Source: Hymenobacter sp. 15J16-1T3B
GTDB taxonomy: Bacteria > Bacteroidota > Bacteroidia > Cytophagales > Hymenobacteraceae
Length of the DNA stretch: 64,000 nt
Assembly: GCF_020711235.1 (NCBI RefSeq)
Contig: NZ_JAJFAV010000001.1
Coordinates: forward strand, 372,001-436,000
Direction of reading: 5' to 3'
Shown here: positions 20,130 to 28,319 of the stretch, piece after piece
Numbering within the stretch: the stretch's first letter is position 1
How the letters are laid out: each line of letters opens with the position of its first letter
The notes under the pieces: generated by a model
Database searches by the model: none
What the model was told of the DNA's origin: nothing
Seen by the model: only the letters and a program-made list of their open reading frames with translations
Translations under genes and position numbers: made by a program

Positions 20130-20732
20130 TTACCCGCTGCCAACCACGTTGCGAAACGTCAGGTTCAGGCGCGGGCCCACGGCCTGGGCAGTTTTGGGCA
20201 CGGCGTGCTGCCAGTAGCGCTGCGTGGGGCCCAGCATCAGCAGCAGGCTGCCCGCGCCCAGCTCTAGGCCGACGGGGGCGTGGGCGGGGCCGTGGCCCGG
20301 CCGCGGACGCAGCCGGAACCGGCGCGTAGCGCCCAGGCTGAGGGAGGCAATGACGGGTGTGGGCCCCAGCTCGGGCTCGTCGTCAGCGTGCCAGCCCATG
20401 CTGTCCTGCCCGCCGCGGTAGAGGTTAAGCAGCACGCTGTTGAACCGAGCACCAGTGGCCACTTCCACCCGTTCGCGCAGGGCTTGCAAAGCTGGCGTCC
20501 AGGGCTCGGGCTGCATCAACAGGCCGGAGTAGCGGTAACGAGCCCCGGCGTCACCGTGCCAGGCCGTGAGGCGGGGCTGCATGACCTGCTTGCCGAAGAG
20601 CGTGATGGGCTCGTGGCGCCAGTGGACGGTGGCCGTCAGCTCCTGCAGCAGTGCGGCGGCTTCGGCCGGGGCGAGAAAGTGCGCGTCGAGGCGCACATCG
20701 GCCTGGGGCAGGGGCAGCGCGGCGAGGGGCAT
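20130..20732 (-). CDS. AlkB-like 2-oxoglutarate/Fe(II) dioxygenase
   Basis: A 200-residue protein of the AlkB family (ALKBH2/3-like size), which oxidatively removes alkyl lesions from DNA or RNA bases. Visible signatures are QPRLTAWHGD, NSVLLNLYRGGQDSMGWHAD with iron ligands His115 and Asp117, GATRRFRLR, the third ligand His176 in QHAVPK, and the 2-oxoglutarate-binding PRLNLTFR. It is encoded four bases after a small membrane-protein gene and downstream of kynU on the same strand, probably in the same transcript. There is no functional link to kynurenine that I know of. Confidence 0.93.
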   Translation of the reverse strand: MPLAALPLPQADVRLDAHFLAPAEAAALLQELTATVHWRHEPITLFGKQVMQPRLTAWHGDAGARYRYSGLLMQPEPWTPALQALRERVEVATGARFNSVLLNLYRGGQDSMGWHADDEPELGPTPVIASLSLGATRRFRLRPRPGHGPAHAPVGLELGAGSLLLMLGPTQRYWQHAVPKTAQAVGPRLNLTFRNVVGSG

Positions 20733-20736
20733 AGGC

Positions 20737-21381
20737 TTATTTCAGCCCCGGCATGGGCACGCCCATCGACTGCGCCAGCATCATCAGCAGCATCACCACG
20801 GCGAAGGTGATGATGAGCGGGGGCAACCAGCTGCGTGGCTGGTATGCCCGGGCGCCGATGAAGTAGGGCCAGAGCACAAAGACGTAAATGAGCGCGGCCG
20901 CGATGTTGCTGCACAGGCCGACCACGTTGGGATTGAGGCCCAGGTTGAAGAGCAGCCACAGGTGGGCCGACAGCATCAGGATGGACAGGGCCATGAGCAA
21001 GGCGGCGCCACCGTAGCGGCGCAGGCGCAGCAGGTTCATCAGCATCAGCACCGCCCCGACGGGGTACGACAGCACCACCGAGAGCACCGCGATGGTGCCG
21101 GGCGAGTAGAGGGCGGGGGCGTCGTCGGGGGCAGCGGCTTCTTCGGGTTCCTCGGCCCGTGCCCAGGACGGCGCCGCGGGCGGGGCCGCCGCCGCGGCCT
21201 GCCGGGCAGCCGCCTCCAGTTCGGGGCGCAGCGCGGCCGCGTCGGGCACGACGTGGCCGCGCCGCTCCAATTCCGTCAGGGCCGCCAGCACGGCGTCTTC
21301 GCGGTATTCGGCGCGACGGTCCAGGTAGCGTTGCAGCTCCGCGTCGGGTTTGCCGGCCATTTTGGCCGCGTAATCTTCCAT
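20737..21381 (-). CDS. Membrane protein with helical N-terminal domain, unknown function
   Basis: A 214-residue protein. The N-terminal ~60 residues are soluble and helical, with charged heptad-like sequence (LQRYLDRRAEYREDAVLAAL, LERRGHVVP), followed by an Ala/Pro/Glu linker. From about residue 93 there are four hydrophobic segments (TIAVLSVVLSYPVGAVLMLM, ALLMALSILMLSAHLWLLFN, NIAAALIYVFVLWPYFIGA, PLIITFAVVMLLMMLAQ). ATG at 21381 (MEDYAAKMAG) is chosen; upstream in-frame sequence looks non-coding. It sits between kynU and the AlkB-like gene with a four-base gap to the latter. I do not recognise the family. Confidence 0.7.
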   Translation of the reverse strand: MEDYAAKMAGKPDAELQRYLDRRAEYREDAVLAALTELERRGHVVPDAAALRPELEAAARQAAAAAPPAAPSWARAEEPEEAAAPDDAPALYSPGTIAVLSVVLSYPVGAVLMLMNLLRLRRYGGAALLMALSILMLSAHLWLLFNLGLNPNVVGLCSNIAAALIYVFVLWPYFIGARAYQPRSWLPPLIITFAVVMLLMMLAQSMGVPMPGLK

Positions 21382-21473
21382 TCCAGTCAAGCAAGCAGGG
21401 CCGTTGGCCGGAACCAGCCCCTTGGCCGGCCCGGCGGCCCAATCAACAGCATACGAGAAACCGCGGCGGGCGG

Positions 21474-22775
21474 CTATTGGTTGGCGGCGGGAGTCAGCAG
21501 CACGGCGCTCCACGCGGCCACGGCCTGCCCGATGCGCCACACGTCCAAGAAGGAATTGTAGAGCGGCACCGGGGCGAGGCGGATGACGTTGGGCTCGCGC
21601 CAGTCGGCCATGATGCCGCGCTCGGCCAAGAAGTCAAACAGCGCCCGGCCCTGCCGGTGCACCAGCACGGACAGCTGGCAGCCGCGCTGGGCGGGGTCCC
21701 GGGGAGTGATGATTTCGAGCACTTCGGCCGGCAGCCCGGCCTCGCGCAGCACAAATTCCAGGTAGCCCGTCAGCTGCTCGCTCTTCTGGCGCAGCGCGGT
21801 CATGCCCCCGGCTTCGTCCACCAGGGCCAGGGCGGCGCGGTGAATGGCCATGGGGAAAATCTGGGCGTTGGAGAGCTGCCAGCCGGCGGCGCCGGGCATG
21901 GGCCGGAAGCCCTTTTTCATCTGAAAGCGCTCCGACACGTCGTGGCCCCACCAGCCGGCGAGGCGCGGCAGGTCGGGGCGGTCGGCAAACCGCTCGTGCA
22001 CGAACACGCCGCTGGTGCCCCCGGGGCCGGAGTTGAGGTACTTGTAGGTGCACCAGCAGGCAAAGTCCACGTCCCAGTCGTGCAGCTGCAGCTGCAGGTT
22101 GCCGGCGGCGTGGGCCAAATCGAAGCCCACGGTGGCCCCTACGGCGTGGCCGGCGCGGGTAATGGCCGGCATGTCAAAGGCCTGACCGGTGTAGTAGTTG
22201 ACGCCGCCGAGGATGACCAGGGCCAGCTCCTCACCCAACTCCTGGATGCGGGCTTCGATGTCCTGGGTGCGCAGGGTATGCTCGCCGGGGCGCGGCGTCA
22301 GCTCCACGATGGCGTCGTCGGGCTGGTAGCCGTGCAGCTTCACCTGGCTTTCCAGCGCGTACTGGTCCGAGGGAAACGCGCCGCCTTCCATCAGCACCTT
22401 GTAGCGGCGGCCTTGGGGGCGGTAGAAGGAAATCAGCAGCAGGTGCAGGTTGACGGTGAGGTTGTTCATCACCACCACTTCCACGGGCTGGGCGCCCACG
22501 AGGCGGGCCGAGGCTTCGGTCAGCGTTTCGTGGTAGTGCATCCAGCACGAGGGCTCCCGGAAGTGGCCTTCCACGGCGTGCTCCTGCCAGCTCTGAAACT
22601 CGGCTTCGACGGCGGCGCGGGCGGCTTTGGGCTGCAGGCCCAGGGAGTTGCCGCAGCAGTACACGGCTTCGGCGCCGTCGGGGGCCAGCGGGATGTGGAA
22701 CCGCTCACGGAACGGGCGCAGCGCGTCCTGCGCGTCGAGCTGCTGGGCAAAGTCGGGGGTATTCTGAAACGTCAT
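21474..22775 (-). CDS. kynU: Kynureninase
   Basis: PLP-dependent hydrolase (433 aa) of fold type I that cleaves 3-hydroxykynurenine to 3-hydroxyanthranilate and alanine. Signatures are YCCGNSLGLQPKAAR, the PLP-phosphate region around MNNLTVNLHLLL, GVNYYTGQAFDMPAITRAGH, GFDLAHAAGNLQLQLHDWDVD, and the Schiff-base Lys245 in CTYKYLNSGPGG. The C-terminal part is complete. ATG at 22775 (MTFQNTPDF) is favoured over a GTG ten codons upstream. It follows the ACMSD gene by 52 bases and also has its own promoter-like box and CCACCCA leader, so it may be expressed both ways. Confidence 0.96.
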   Translation of the reverse strand: MTFQNTPDFAQQLDAQDALRPFRERFHIPLAPDGAEAVYCCGNSLGLQPKAARAAVEAEFQSWQEHAVEGHFREPSCWMHYHETLTEASARLVGAQPVEVVVMNNLTVNLHLLLISFYRPQGRRYKVLMEGGAFPSDQYALESQVKLHGYQPDDAIVELTPRPGEHTLRTQDIEARIQELGEELALVILGGVNYYTGQAFDMPAITRAGHAVGATVGFDLAHAAGNLQLQLHDWDVDFACWCTYKYLNSGPGGTSGVFVHERFADRPDLPRLAGWWGHDVSERFQMKKGFRPMPGAAGWQLSNAQIFPMAIHRAALALVDEAGGMTALRQKSEQLTGYLEFVLREAGLPAEVLEIITPRDPAQRGCQLSVLVHRQGRALFDFLAERGIMADWREPNVIRLAPVPLYNSFLDVWRIGQAVAAWSAVLLTPAANQ

Positions 22776-22794
22776 CGAAGGCAAGGAAAAGGGC

Positions 22795-22817
22795 TGGGTG
22801 GGCACGGGGCGAAGGTA
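22795..22817 (-). promoter_or_regulatory. kynU promoter and shared leader motif
   Basis: On the minus strand TACCTTCG is followed, after CCCCGTG, by CCCACCCA. This is a looser copy of the arrangement before kmo, nbaC and the ALDH gene; the last base lies 19 bases before the kynU ATG. Confidence 0.4.
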
Positions 22818-22827
22818 CGCAGCGGGC

Positions 22828-23850
22828 TCAGACCAGCTGCCGCCGAAACTGCTCCACCGACACGCCCATCCAGTCCAGGGCGTTCTGGCCGAGCATGCGG
22901 GCTTTCATTTCGTCGGAATAAGGCATGCTGCGGATGAGCTGCCCGGGCTCCAGTTCGCCGAGCGGGAAGGGGTAGTCGGTGCCGAGCGTGATTTTGTCGG
23001 CGCCGAGGGTTTTCACCAGGTAGTCGAGCATGAGCGGGTCGTGCACCAAGGAGTCGACCCAGAACCGGCCCAGGTACTCGCGCGGGTTCACCGGGTTGTC
23101 GATGGCGCAGAGGTCGGGGCGCACCTGGAAGCCGTGCTCAATGCGGCCGATGGTGCTGGCGAAGGTGCCGCCGCCGTGGGCCACGGCCACGCGCAGCCGC
23201 GGCAGGCGCTCCAGCACCCCACCGAAGATGAGCGAGCAGAGTGCCAGGGTGCTTTCGGCGGGCATGCCCACCAGCCAGGGCAGCCAGTACTTGGGCATTT
23301 TCTGCTGGGCCATCATGTCCCAGGGGTGCACGAACACGGCCGCGCCCAGTTCCTCGGCCGCCGCAAACACTTCGAACAGCTCCGGGGCGTCGAGGTTCCA
23401 GTCGTTCACGTGCGAGCCGATCTGCACGCCGATGAGGCCCAGCTCCTTCACGCAGCGCTCCAGCTCCTTCACGGCCAGGTCGGGCGCCTGCATGGGGATG
23501 GTGCCCAGGCCGGCGAAGCGGTCGGGGTAGTCGGCCACCACGCCGGCAATGTGGTCGTTGAGCAGCTTGCTCAGGTCCAGCGCGTCGTGGGGCTTGGCCC
23601 AGTAGCTGAACATGACGGGCACCGTGCTCAGCACCTGCACATCCACGCCGAAGTGCCCGCACTCGTGCAGGCGCACGGCGGGGTCCCAGCAGTTGTCCTG
23701 GATTTCGCGGAAGAACTTGTCGTCCTGCATCATGCGGGCGCAGCAGGGCTTGTGGTGCTCCAGCCGGATAAAGCCGCCGTAGCCGTACCGCTCGCGCAGA
23801 TCGGGCCACTGTTTGGGCAGGATGTGGGTGTGGATGTCGACGGTCAGCAC
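22828..23850 (-). CDS. nbaD: 2-amino-3-carboxymuconate-6-semialdehyde decarboxylase (ACMSD)
   Basis: Zinc-dependent amidohydrolase-superfamily decarboxylase (340 aa) that turns ACMS into 2-aminomuconate semialdehyde, diverting carbon from quinolinate and NAD synthesis. Metal ligands are as in characterised ACMSDs: His7 and His9 in DIHTHILP, His175 in VHPWDMM and Asp292 in [10 protein letters not shown], with the catalytic-type His225 in VAHGGGTF. The length matches. The start codon is GTG at 23850, directly before the conserved DIHTH strand. It is preceded by a GT-C-like membrane gene (65-base gap) and followed by kynU. Confidence 0.96.
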   Translation of the reverse strand: MLTVDIHTHILPKQWPDLRERYGYGGFIRLEHHKPCCARMMQDDKFFREIQDNCWDPAVRLHECGHFGVDVQVLSTVPVMFSYWAKPHDALDLSKLLNDHIAGVVADYPDRFAGLGTIPMQAPDLAVKELERCVKELGLIGVQIGSHVNDWNLDAPELFEVFAAAEELGAAVFVHPWDMMAQQKMPKYWLPWLVGMPAESTLALCSLIFGGVLERLPRLRVAVAHGGGTFASTIGRIEHGFQVRPDLCAIDNPVNPREYLGRFWVDSLVHDPLMLDYLVKTLGADKITLGTDYPFPLGELEPGQLIRSMPYSDEMKARMLGQNALDWMGVSVEQFRRQLV

Positions 23851-23915
23851 GGGGCGGGGTGGGGAGCGGAGGGCCGTGGGTGCGGCGGGTGGAGGGAAAA
23901 GAAAGCCGCCGCAGC

Positions 23916-25202
23916 TTAGAGCTTGCGGCGGAAAAAGTTACGAAAATACATGTCGGCCGTCATGCCGTCCCAGTGCAGCACACTGGCCGCGTACTGCCAG
24001 CTCTGCCAGATGTTGAGCAGGATAAAGGCCACAATCACCGTGCGCAGGGCTACGCGCAGGCGGGCGTGGGCCAGCAGGCTGGCCAGCGGCAAGGCCAGCA
24101 CCGGGTAGAGGCTGACCAGCGGCCGGGCGCTGAAGCTGCCGCCGTAGGACCAGGTGCGCCAGCTGAAGGTCACGTACACGGCCACCGGAATCATCACGAG
24201 GGCGGGCAGCCAGGCGGCGGGCACGTCGCGGCGCAGCCACCAGAGGCCGCCGAGGCTAAGCAGGGCCAGCGGGGTGTAGAGCCACCAGCCCTTGCGGAAG
24301 CTCACCAGCCCGTCGATGAGGTGGGGGTGCAGGAAGTCGAACTTCTCGCCCGTGTACGAATACACAATCCAGTGCCCGCTGACGGCGTGCCAGAACAGCG
24401 TCTGCAGGCTGACCACGGCCAGCAGCAGCGCGGCCGCCAGCAAGATCTGCCCGCGCCGCTGCCACCACCACTGGGCCCGCTGGCGCAGGGCCGGCGCGGC
24501 CAGGCTCAGGCCCCAGGTCAGCGGCAAGAGCCCGTACATGGCCTCGGACGGCCGGGTGAGAATGGCCAGGCCCAAAAACAGGCCGATGCCGGCGGCAAAC
24601 GGGGCCCGGCCGGTGTCGTACCAGCGCACCGAGCAGTACAGCAGAGCGGCCTGCCAGAGGAAGAGCACCGCGTGGGCCATGTTGGCCTCGTAGCTGGCGT
24701 AGCAAAACAGGTTGGTGCCCAGCCCGATACCCGCCAGCGTCCAGGCCACGGTGCCGTCCTCGTAGTAGCGGCGCAGCAGCTTGCGCAAAATCCAGAGGCC
24801 GAGGATGCCGTGAAACAGCCCGGCAATCATGATGATCTGCTGGTAGGGCCGGCTGAAGCCGTCGGCCTTATACTTGTCGCTGCTGCGGGCCCAGGCGTGG
24901 GCGCCCAGAAACCAGGGCATGTCGGCCAGCGCCTTGCCCAGGGTGTACTTGCTCATGTAGCGCTTGCCCGGCAGCGGCTTCAGGCCGATTTCCGCCGGCT
25001 CGGCGGTGGGGCGGTAGAGGGGGCGCAGCTTCAGCAGGGAGTCGGGGCGGCCCAGGTCGCCGTAGATAAAGGCCGAGGGCAGGTACACGTAGTAGCCGCC
25101 GGGGTCGGAGTCGAGCACTTCCATGCCCTTCCAGCGCTTGTCCTGAAACATGGCCAGGGTCAGCAGGGCCGCTGCCAGCCAGAATACAACTCTAGATTTC
25201 AT
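23916..25202 (-). CDS. Polytopic membrane protein, GT-C-like
   Basis: A 428-residue integral membrane protein with about ten hydrophobic helices. The first periplasmic loop carries an acidic motif ([20 protein letters not shown], about residues 29-48), where GT-C glycosyltransferases carry their catalytic Asp/Glu. Later loops have [24 protein letters not shown] and [19 protein letters not shown]. It may be a lipid-linked-sugar glycosyltransferase, but this is inferred only from topology and the loop motif. ATG at 25202 ([19 protein letters not shown]) is clear. It lies inside the kynurenine block between nbaC and ACMSD, with a terminator separating it from nbaC. Confidence 0.65.
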   Translation of the reverse strand: MKSRVVFWLAAALLTLAMFQDKRWKGMEVLDSDPGGYYVYLPSAFIYGDLGRPDSLLKLRPLYRPTAEPAEIGLKPLPGKRYMSKYTLGKALADMPWFLGAHAWARSSDKYKADGFSRPYQQIIMIAGLFHGILGLWILRKLLRRYYEDGTVAWTLAGIGLGTNLFCYASYEANMAHAVLFLWQAALLYCSVRWYDTGRAPFAAGIGLFLGLAILTRPSEAMYGLLPLTWGLSLAAPALRQRAQWWWQRRGQILLAAALLLAVVSLQTLFWHAVSGHWIVYSYTGEKFDFLHPHLIDGLVSFRKGWWLYTPLALLSLGGLWWLRRDVPAAWLPALVMIPVAVYVTFSWRTWSYGGSFSARPLVSLYPVLALPLASLLAHARLRVALRTVIVAFILLNIWQSWQYAASVLHWDGMTADMYFRNFFRRKL

Positions 25203-25240
25203 TAACGACGGGCCACTGAACGGATTCCCGCGCACAAAGA

Positions 25241-25281
25241 AAGCCGGTTGGCGCGCACTACCCATGCGCGCCAACCGGCTT
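25241..25281 (-). terminator. Terminator of nbaC
   Basis: A perfect 17-base stem AAGCCGGTTGGCGCGCA with a seven-base loop, 25 bases after the nbaC stop codon. A short CTTTCTTTG tract follows on the minus strand. The next gene must therefore have its own promoter or rely on readthrough. Confidence 0.8.
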
Positions 25282-25306
25282 GCTCCAGAAATCGGACTTC
25301 GCGGCG

Positions 25307-25834
25307 CTACTGCACCGGCGCGGGCGGCTGCATCACCGTGCCGCAGTTCTTGCAGGTGCGGCGCTCCTCGTTTTGCCAGAAATTGCCCATGATGACGGGC
25401 AGTTGCTTTACGATATCGGTGACTTCGGCAAATTCCTCGTGGAGCTTGGTGCCGCAGTTTTCGCAGTACCACTGAAAGCCGTCCAACTCGCCGGGCTTGC
25501 GGTAGCGCTCCACCACCAGCCCCACGGTGCCGGCCGGGCGCTGCGGGGAGTGGGGCACGCCCGCGGGCAGCAGAAATATCTCGCCGGCGCGGATGGGCAA
25601 ATCCACCGGCTTGCCGTCCTCGATGATTTTCAGGGTCATGTCGCCTTCGAGCTGGAAGAAAAACTCCTCGCTGTCGTCGACGTGGTAGTCCTTGCGGGCG
25701 TTGGGGCCGCCCACCACCATCACGATGAAGTCGTCGTTGCCTTTGAACACCTGTTGGTTGCCGACGGGCGGCTTGAGCAAGTGGCGGTGTTCGTCAATCC
25801 ACTGCTGGAAGTTGAAGGGACGCGTGACAGGCAT
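25307..25834 (-). CDS. nbaC: 3-hydroxyanthranilate 3,4-dioxygenase
   Basis: Non-haem Fe(II) cupin dioxygenase (175 aa) that opens 3-hydroxyanthranilate to ACMS. Iron ligands His51, Glu57 and His95 sit at the same residue numbers as in the characterised bacterial enzyme (YHVDDSEEFFFQ, GVPHSPQRP). The C-terminal rubredoxin-like metal site typical of bacterial enzymes is present: Cys124/Cys127 (CENC) and Cys161/Cys164 (CKNC). It is divergent from the SDR gene across a 225-base gap that contains an inverted repeat and a promoter with the shared CCACCCA leader. Confidence 0.97.
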   Translation of the reverse strand: MPVTRPFNFQQWIDEHRHLLKPPVGNQQVFKGNDDFIVMVVGGPNARKDYHVDDSEEFFFQLEGDMTLKIIEDGKPVDLPIRAGEIFLLPAGVPHSPQRPAGTVGLVVERYRKPGELDGFQWYCENCGTKLHEEFAEVTDIVKQLPVIMGNFWQNEERRTCKNCGTVMQPPAPVQ

Positions 25835-25839
25835 AAGGG

Positions 25840-26043
25840 GGTGACAGGTAACACGTGGCAGGCGCCGCGTGGTGGGTGGATGGGTGGGGCCGAAAGCTAC
25901 CCGTTTGAAATCAAGCGCGGGTAGCCGGTGCCAAGGTAGAAACTGCCGGCGGAACCGTCGGCCTTTTCCGGCGCCCGGGCTTCAGTCGTTGCCCCAGCCC
26001 CTGCCTTACCCCACTTGTCACCTGTCCCGTGTTACCGGTCACC
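25840..26043. promoter_or_regulatory. Inverted repeat flanking the nbaC-SDR intergenic region
   Basis: GGTGACAGGTAACACGTGGCAGG is not written in full: the 23-base arm at 25840-25862 matches the reverse complement of 26021-26043 at 20 of 23 positions (core GGTAACACG). The arms lie 5 bases upstream of nbaC and 16 bases upstream of the SDR start, so each divergent gene has the same element just before its ATG, in the same orientation relative to the gene. An extra GTGACAGG occurs inside nbaC at 25824-25831. Confidence 0.5.
25881..25899 (-). promoter_or_regulatory. nbaC promoter and shared leader motif
   Basis: On the minus strand TAGCTTTCGGCCCCACCCA: a box one base off TAnnTTTG joined to CCACCCA, 46 bases before the nbaC ATG. 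Confidence 0.45.
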
Positions 26044-26059
26044 TAATTACCTTGCGGCC

Positions 26060-26851
26060 ATGCTTACCGACCAACTCACCGACCGCCGCGCCGTGGTGTG
26101 CGGCAGCACCCAGGGCATTGGGCGGGCCGCCGCCGAGGCCCTGGCCGCCCGCGGCGCCCACGTCACCCTGATTGCCCGCAACGAAGACGCTCTGCGCGAA
26201 GTAGCCGCCGCCCTGCCCGCCGCGCACGGCCAGCAGCACGACTACCTCGTGGCCGACTTTGCGCGCCCCGCCGAGCTAGCCGAGCGCCTGGCCGAGTACG
26301 TGGCGAACAAGCCCGCCGCCCACATCCTAGTCAACAACACCGGCGGCCCGGCCGGCGGCCCCTTGCTCGGGGCTTCCATTGATGATCTGCGGGCCGCCTT
26401 CGAGCAGCACGTCGTCTGCAACCACCTGCTGGCCCAGGCCCTGGTGCCGGGCATGAAAGCGTCCGGCTACGGGCGCATCATCAATGTCATCAGCACCTCG
26501 GTGAAGCAGCCGCTGCCCAACCTGGGCGTGTCGAACACCACGCGCGGGGCGGTGGCCAGCTGGGCCAAAACCCTGGCCAATGAGCTGGGGCCCTCGGGCA
26601 TCACCGTCAACAACGTGCTGCCCGGCGCCACGCTCACCCAGCGCCACCACAGCCTCGTGGCAGCGCGCTCGGCCAGCACCGGCACGCCCGTGGCGGAGCT
26701 GGAAGCCCAGATGCAGCGGCTGATTCCGGCCGGGCGTTTCGGCGAAGCCGAGGAAGTAGCCGCGGCCATTGCCTTTTTGGCTTCGCCGCTGGCCGGCTAC
26801 GTCAACGGCATCAACCTGCCCGTCGACGGCGGGCGCACCAGCAGCCTGTAG
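26060..26851 (+). CDS. Atypical short-chain dehydrogenase/reductase lacking the catalytic Tyr
   Basis: A 263-residue Rossmann-fold protein of the SDR superfamily. The nucleotide-binding motif GSTQGIGRAAAEAL (about residues 14-27), the NNTGG motif (about 94-98) and Ser in INVISTS are present, as is a C-terminal VNGINLPVDGG. Where classical SDRs have YxxxK, the sequence reads SNTTR (about residues 156-160), so the catalytic Tyr is replaced by Ser and Lys by Arg. I recall such SDR variants in several phyla, without knowing an assigned reaction. Divergent from nbaC and sharing an inverted repeat with it, it may be part of kynurenine degradation. ATG at 26060 is preferred; a TTACCTTGCGGCC box lies just before it. 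Confidence 0.85.
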   Translation: MLTDQLTDRRAVVCGSTQGIGRAAAEALAARGAHVTLIARNEDALREVAAALPAAHGQQHDYLVADFARPAELAERLAEYVANKPAAHILVNNTGGPAGGPLLGASIDDLRAAFEQHVVCNHLLAQALVPGMKASGYGRIINVISTSVKQPLPNLGVSNTTRGAVASWAKTLANELGPSGITVNNVLPGATLTQRHHSLVAARSASTGTPVAELEAQMQRLIPAGRFGEAEEVAAAIAFLASPLAGYVNGINLPVDGGRTSSL

Positions 26852-26868
26852 CCGCCCGCACCACGAAC

Positions 26869-26914
26869 AAAGCCGCAGGGGGCGCCCGGAATTCCGGGCG
26901 CCCCCTGCGGCTTT
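26869..26914. terminator. Perfect palindromic bidirectional terminator
   Basis: A 46-base perfect palindrome from AAAGCCGCAGGGGGCGCCC to its complement ending CTTT, with EcoRI-site centre GGAATTCC, between convergent genes. Confidence 0.85.
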
Positions 26915-26947
26915 CAGCTAGCACTGGGCAACTTTCCGCGGCTGGGC

Positions 26948-28270
26948 CTAGGCGTGGTCCACGGCGGCGGGTTCCATTACCGAGCGCGTGCCAATCACCA
27001 GGATGAGGAACAAGGAGATGAACAGCACCAGCGAGGTGAGGTAGGTGTAGGGAATCTGCAGGAAGGCGTAGAACGTAGCCAGGTACCACTTCAGGCTGAT
27101 GAGGCTGAGCAGGCGGTAATCGATGCGGTGGCGCAGCCACCAGTACAGCGCCCCCGAAACCAGCAGCACGCCGCCGCCGCACATGAGCAGCAGGCGCTGC
27201 AGCAGGTCGATTTTTTCCTGAATGGTGCCCGAGCTGTGCCGGAGCAGAATGCCGGCAAACCCCACCCCGTTGAACAGGTGGTATTCGCGCGTCCACTCCC
27301 CCACCGTGGCAATGCGGTACTCGCGCAGGGCGTGGGTGAAGATGGTCCAGTCCTTCGAGAGGAAGGGCCACACGTACACGACCACGACGCCCAGCAGCGT
27401 GAGCAGCGCCACCTTGATGGCGTGGCTGCGGCCGGCGCTAAACCACAGAATCAGCCCGTACAGCGGCACCCACAGCACCACCGAGTACCGCGAGGTGAGG
27501 CAGACCGTAAGGCCCACGGCCTGCCACAGCACCGAACGCGTGAGCACGCCCGCCGCCAAAATGCAGTAGTAGGCAATGATAGTGGTTTCGATGGTGTGGG
27601 CGTAGATGGACGGGTCTTTGTAGAGAATCCAGCACAGCAGCGCCGCCGGCAGCACCGACTTCAGCAGCAGTTGCCCCCAGCTTTGGTGCTGGCGGATGAG
27701 CACCCACTGGTAAGCCCCAAACCCGAGCACCAGCAGCAGCATCAGCCCCATCCAGCGGTAGTCGGCGCCAATGTGCTCGGCCACCACGTAGGGCAGCCAC
27801 TGCATGGGCAAGTGGTTGGGGAAGAGCGGGTAGCTGAAGTAGATGTACTTGTAGACCGTCTCGCCCGCCCGGAAACGGCTGACGTACGTCTCCAGAATCG
27901 GAATTACGTCCGAGGCGTTGATGTCGATGGGCGTGGCGGCAATGACCGGCCCCTGGAAGCTGGCCGCCGCGAGGCCGCCCAGCAGCAGCACCGTCAGCAC
28001 CACGTCGTAGCGGCGGCCCGAGGGCTCGGCGGTCGTGGGCGCGCCGGTGGGCCGGTGCAGAAAGTAGAGCAGGGTGAAGGCGCACAGCGCCACCGACGCC
28101 AGGTAGAACGCCACCGGGCTCTTCATCGGCCCGAAATAGTTGCGCAGGTCGGTAAACAGGCGCACCTCCAGCCAGCACGCCAGGTAGGCCGCTACCTGCC
28201 ACACGCGGTACAGCGGCACGCTAACCGCCCCCAGCGTAAGGCGCCGGGGGCTTTGTAGATCAACAGCCAA
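26948..28270 (-). CDS. Polytopic membrane protein, probable GT-C glycosyltransferase
   Basis: A 440-residue integral membrane protein with about eleven hydrophobic segments. The first large periplasmic loop has acidic residues in a GT-C-like setting (TPIDINASDVIPILETYVSRF, followed by KYIYFSYPLFPNHLPMQWLPY). Later loops include LTSRYSVVLWVPLYG and EYRIATVGEWTREYHLFNG. Function is inferred from fold type only. The start is uncertain: TTG at 28270 opens the longest credible frame, an in-frame GTG at 28219 is possible, and the first ATG (28126, MKSPVAFYL) would remove ~48 residues that look coding by codon use and composition. A terminator of the previous gene lies just upstream. Confidence 0.6.
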   Translation of the reverse strand: MAVDLQSPRRLTLGAVSVPLYRVWQVAAYLACWLEVRLFTDLRNYFGPMKSPVAFYLASVALCAFTLLYFLHRPTGAPTTAEPSGRRYDVVLTVLLLGGLAAASFQGPVIAATPIDINASDVIPILETYVSRFRAGETVYKYIYFSYPLFPNHLPMQWLPYVVAEHIGADYRWMGLMLLLVLGFGAYQWVLIRQHQSWGQLLLKSVLPAALLCWILYKDPSIYAHTIETTIIAYYCILAAGVLTRSVLWQAVGLTVCLTSRYSVVLWVPLYGLILWFSAGRSHAIKVALLTLLGVVVVYVWPFLSKDWTIFTHALREYRIATVGEWTREYHLFNGVGFAGILLRHSSGTIQEKIDLLQRLLLMCGGGVLLVSGALYWWLRHRIDYRLLSLISLKWYLATFYAFLQIPYTYLTSLVLFISLFLILVIGTRSVMEPAAVDHA

Positions 28271-28286
28271 TACGGTAAAAAGAGAA

Positions 28287-28309
28287 GGCCGCAGCCAGGG
28301 GCTGCGGCC
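28287..28309 (-). terminator. Terminator after the lipoprotein at 28320
   Basis: GGCCGCAGCC / GGCTGCGGCC stem with a three-base loop, followed on the minus strand by a TTCTCTTTTT tract. Confidence 0.8.
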
Positions 28310-28319
28310 AGTGAAGAGG

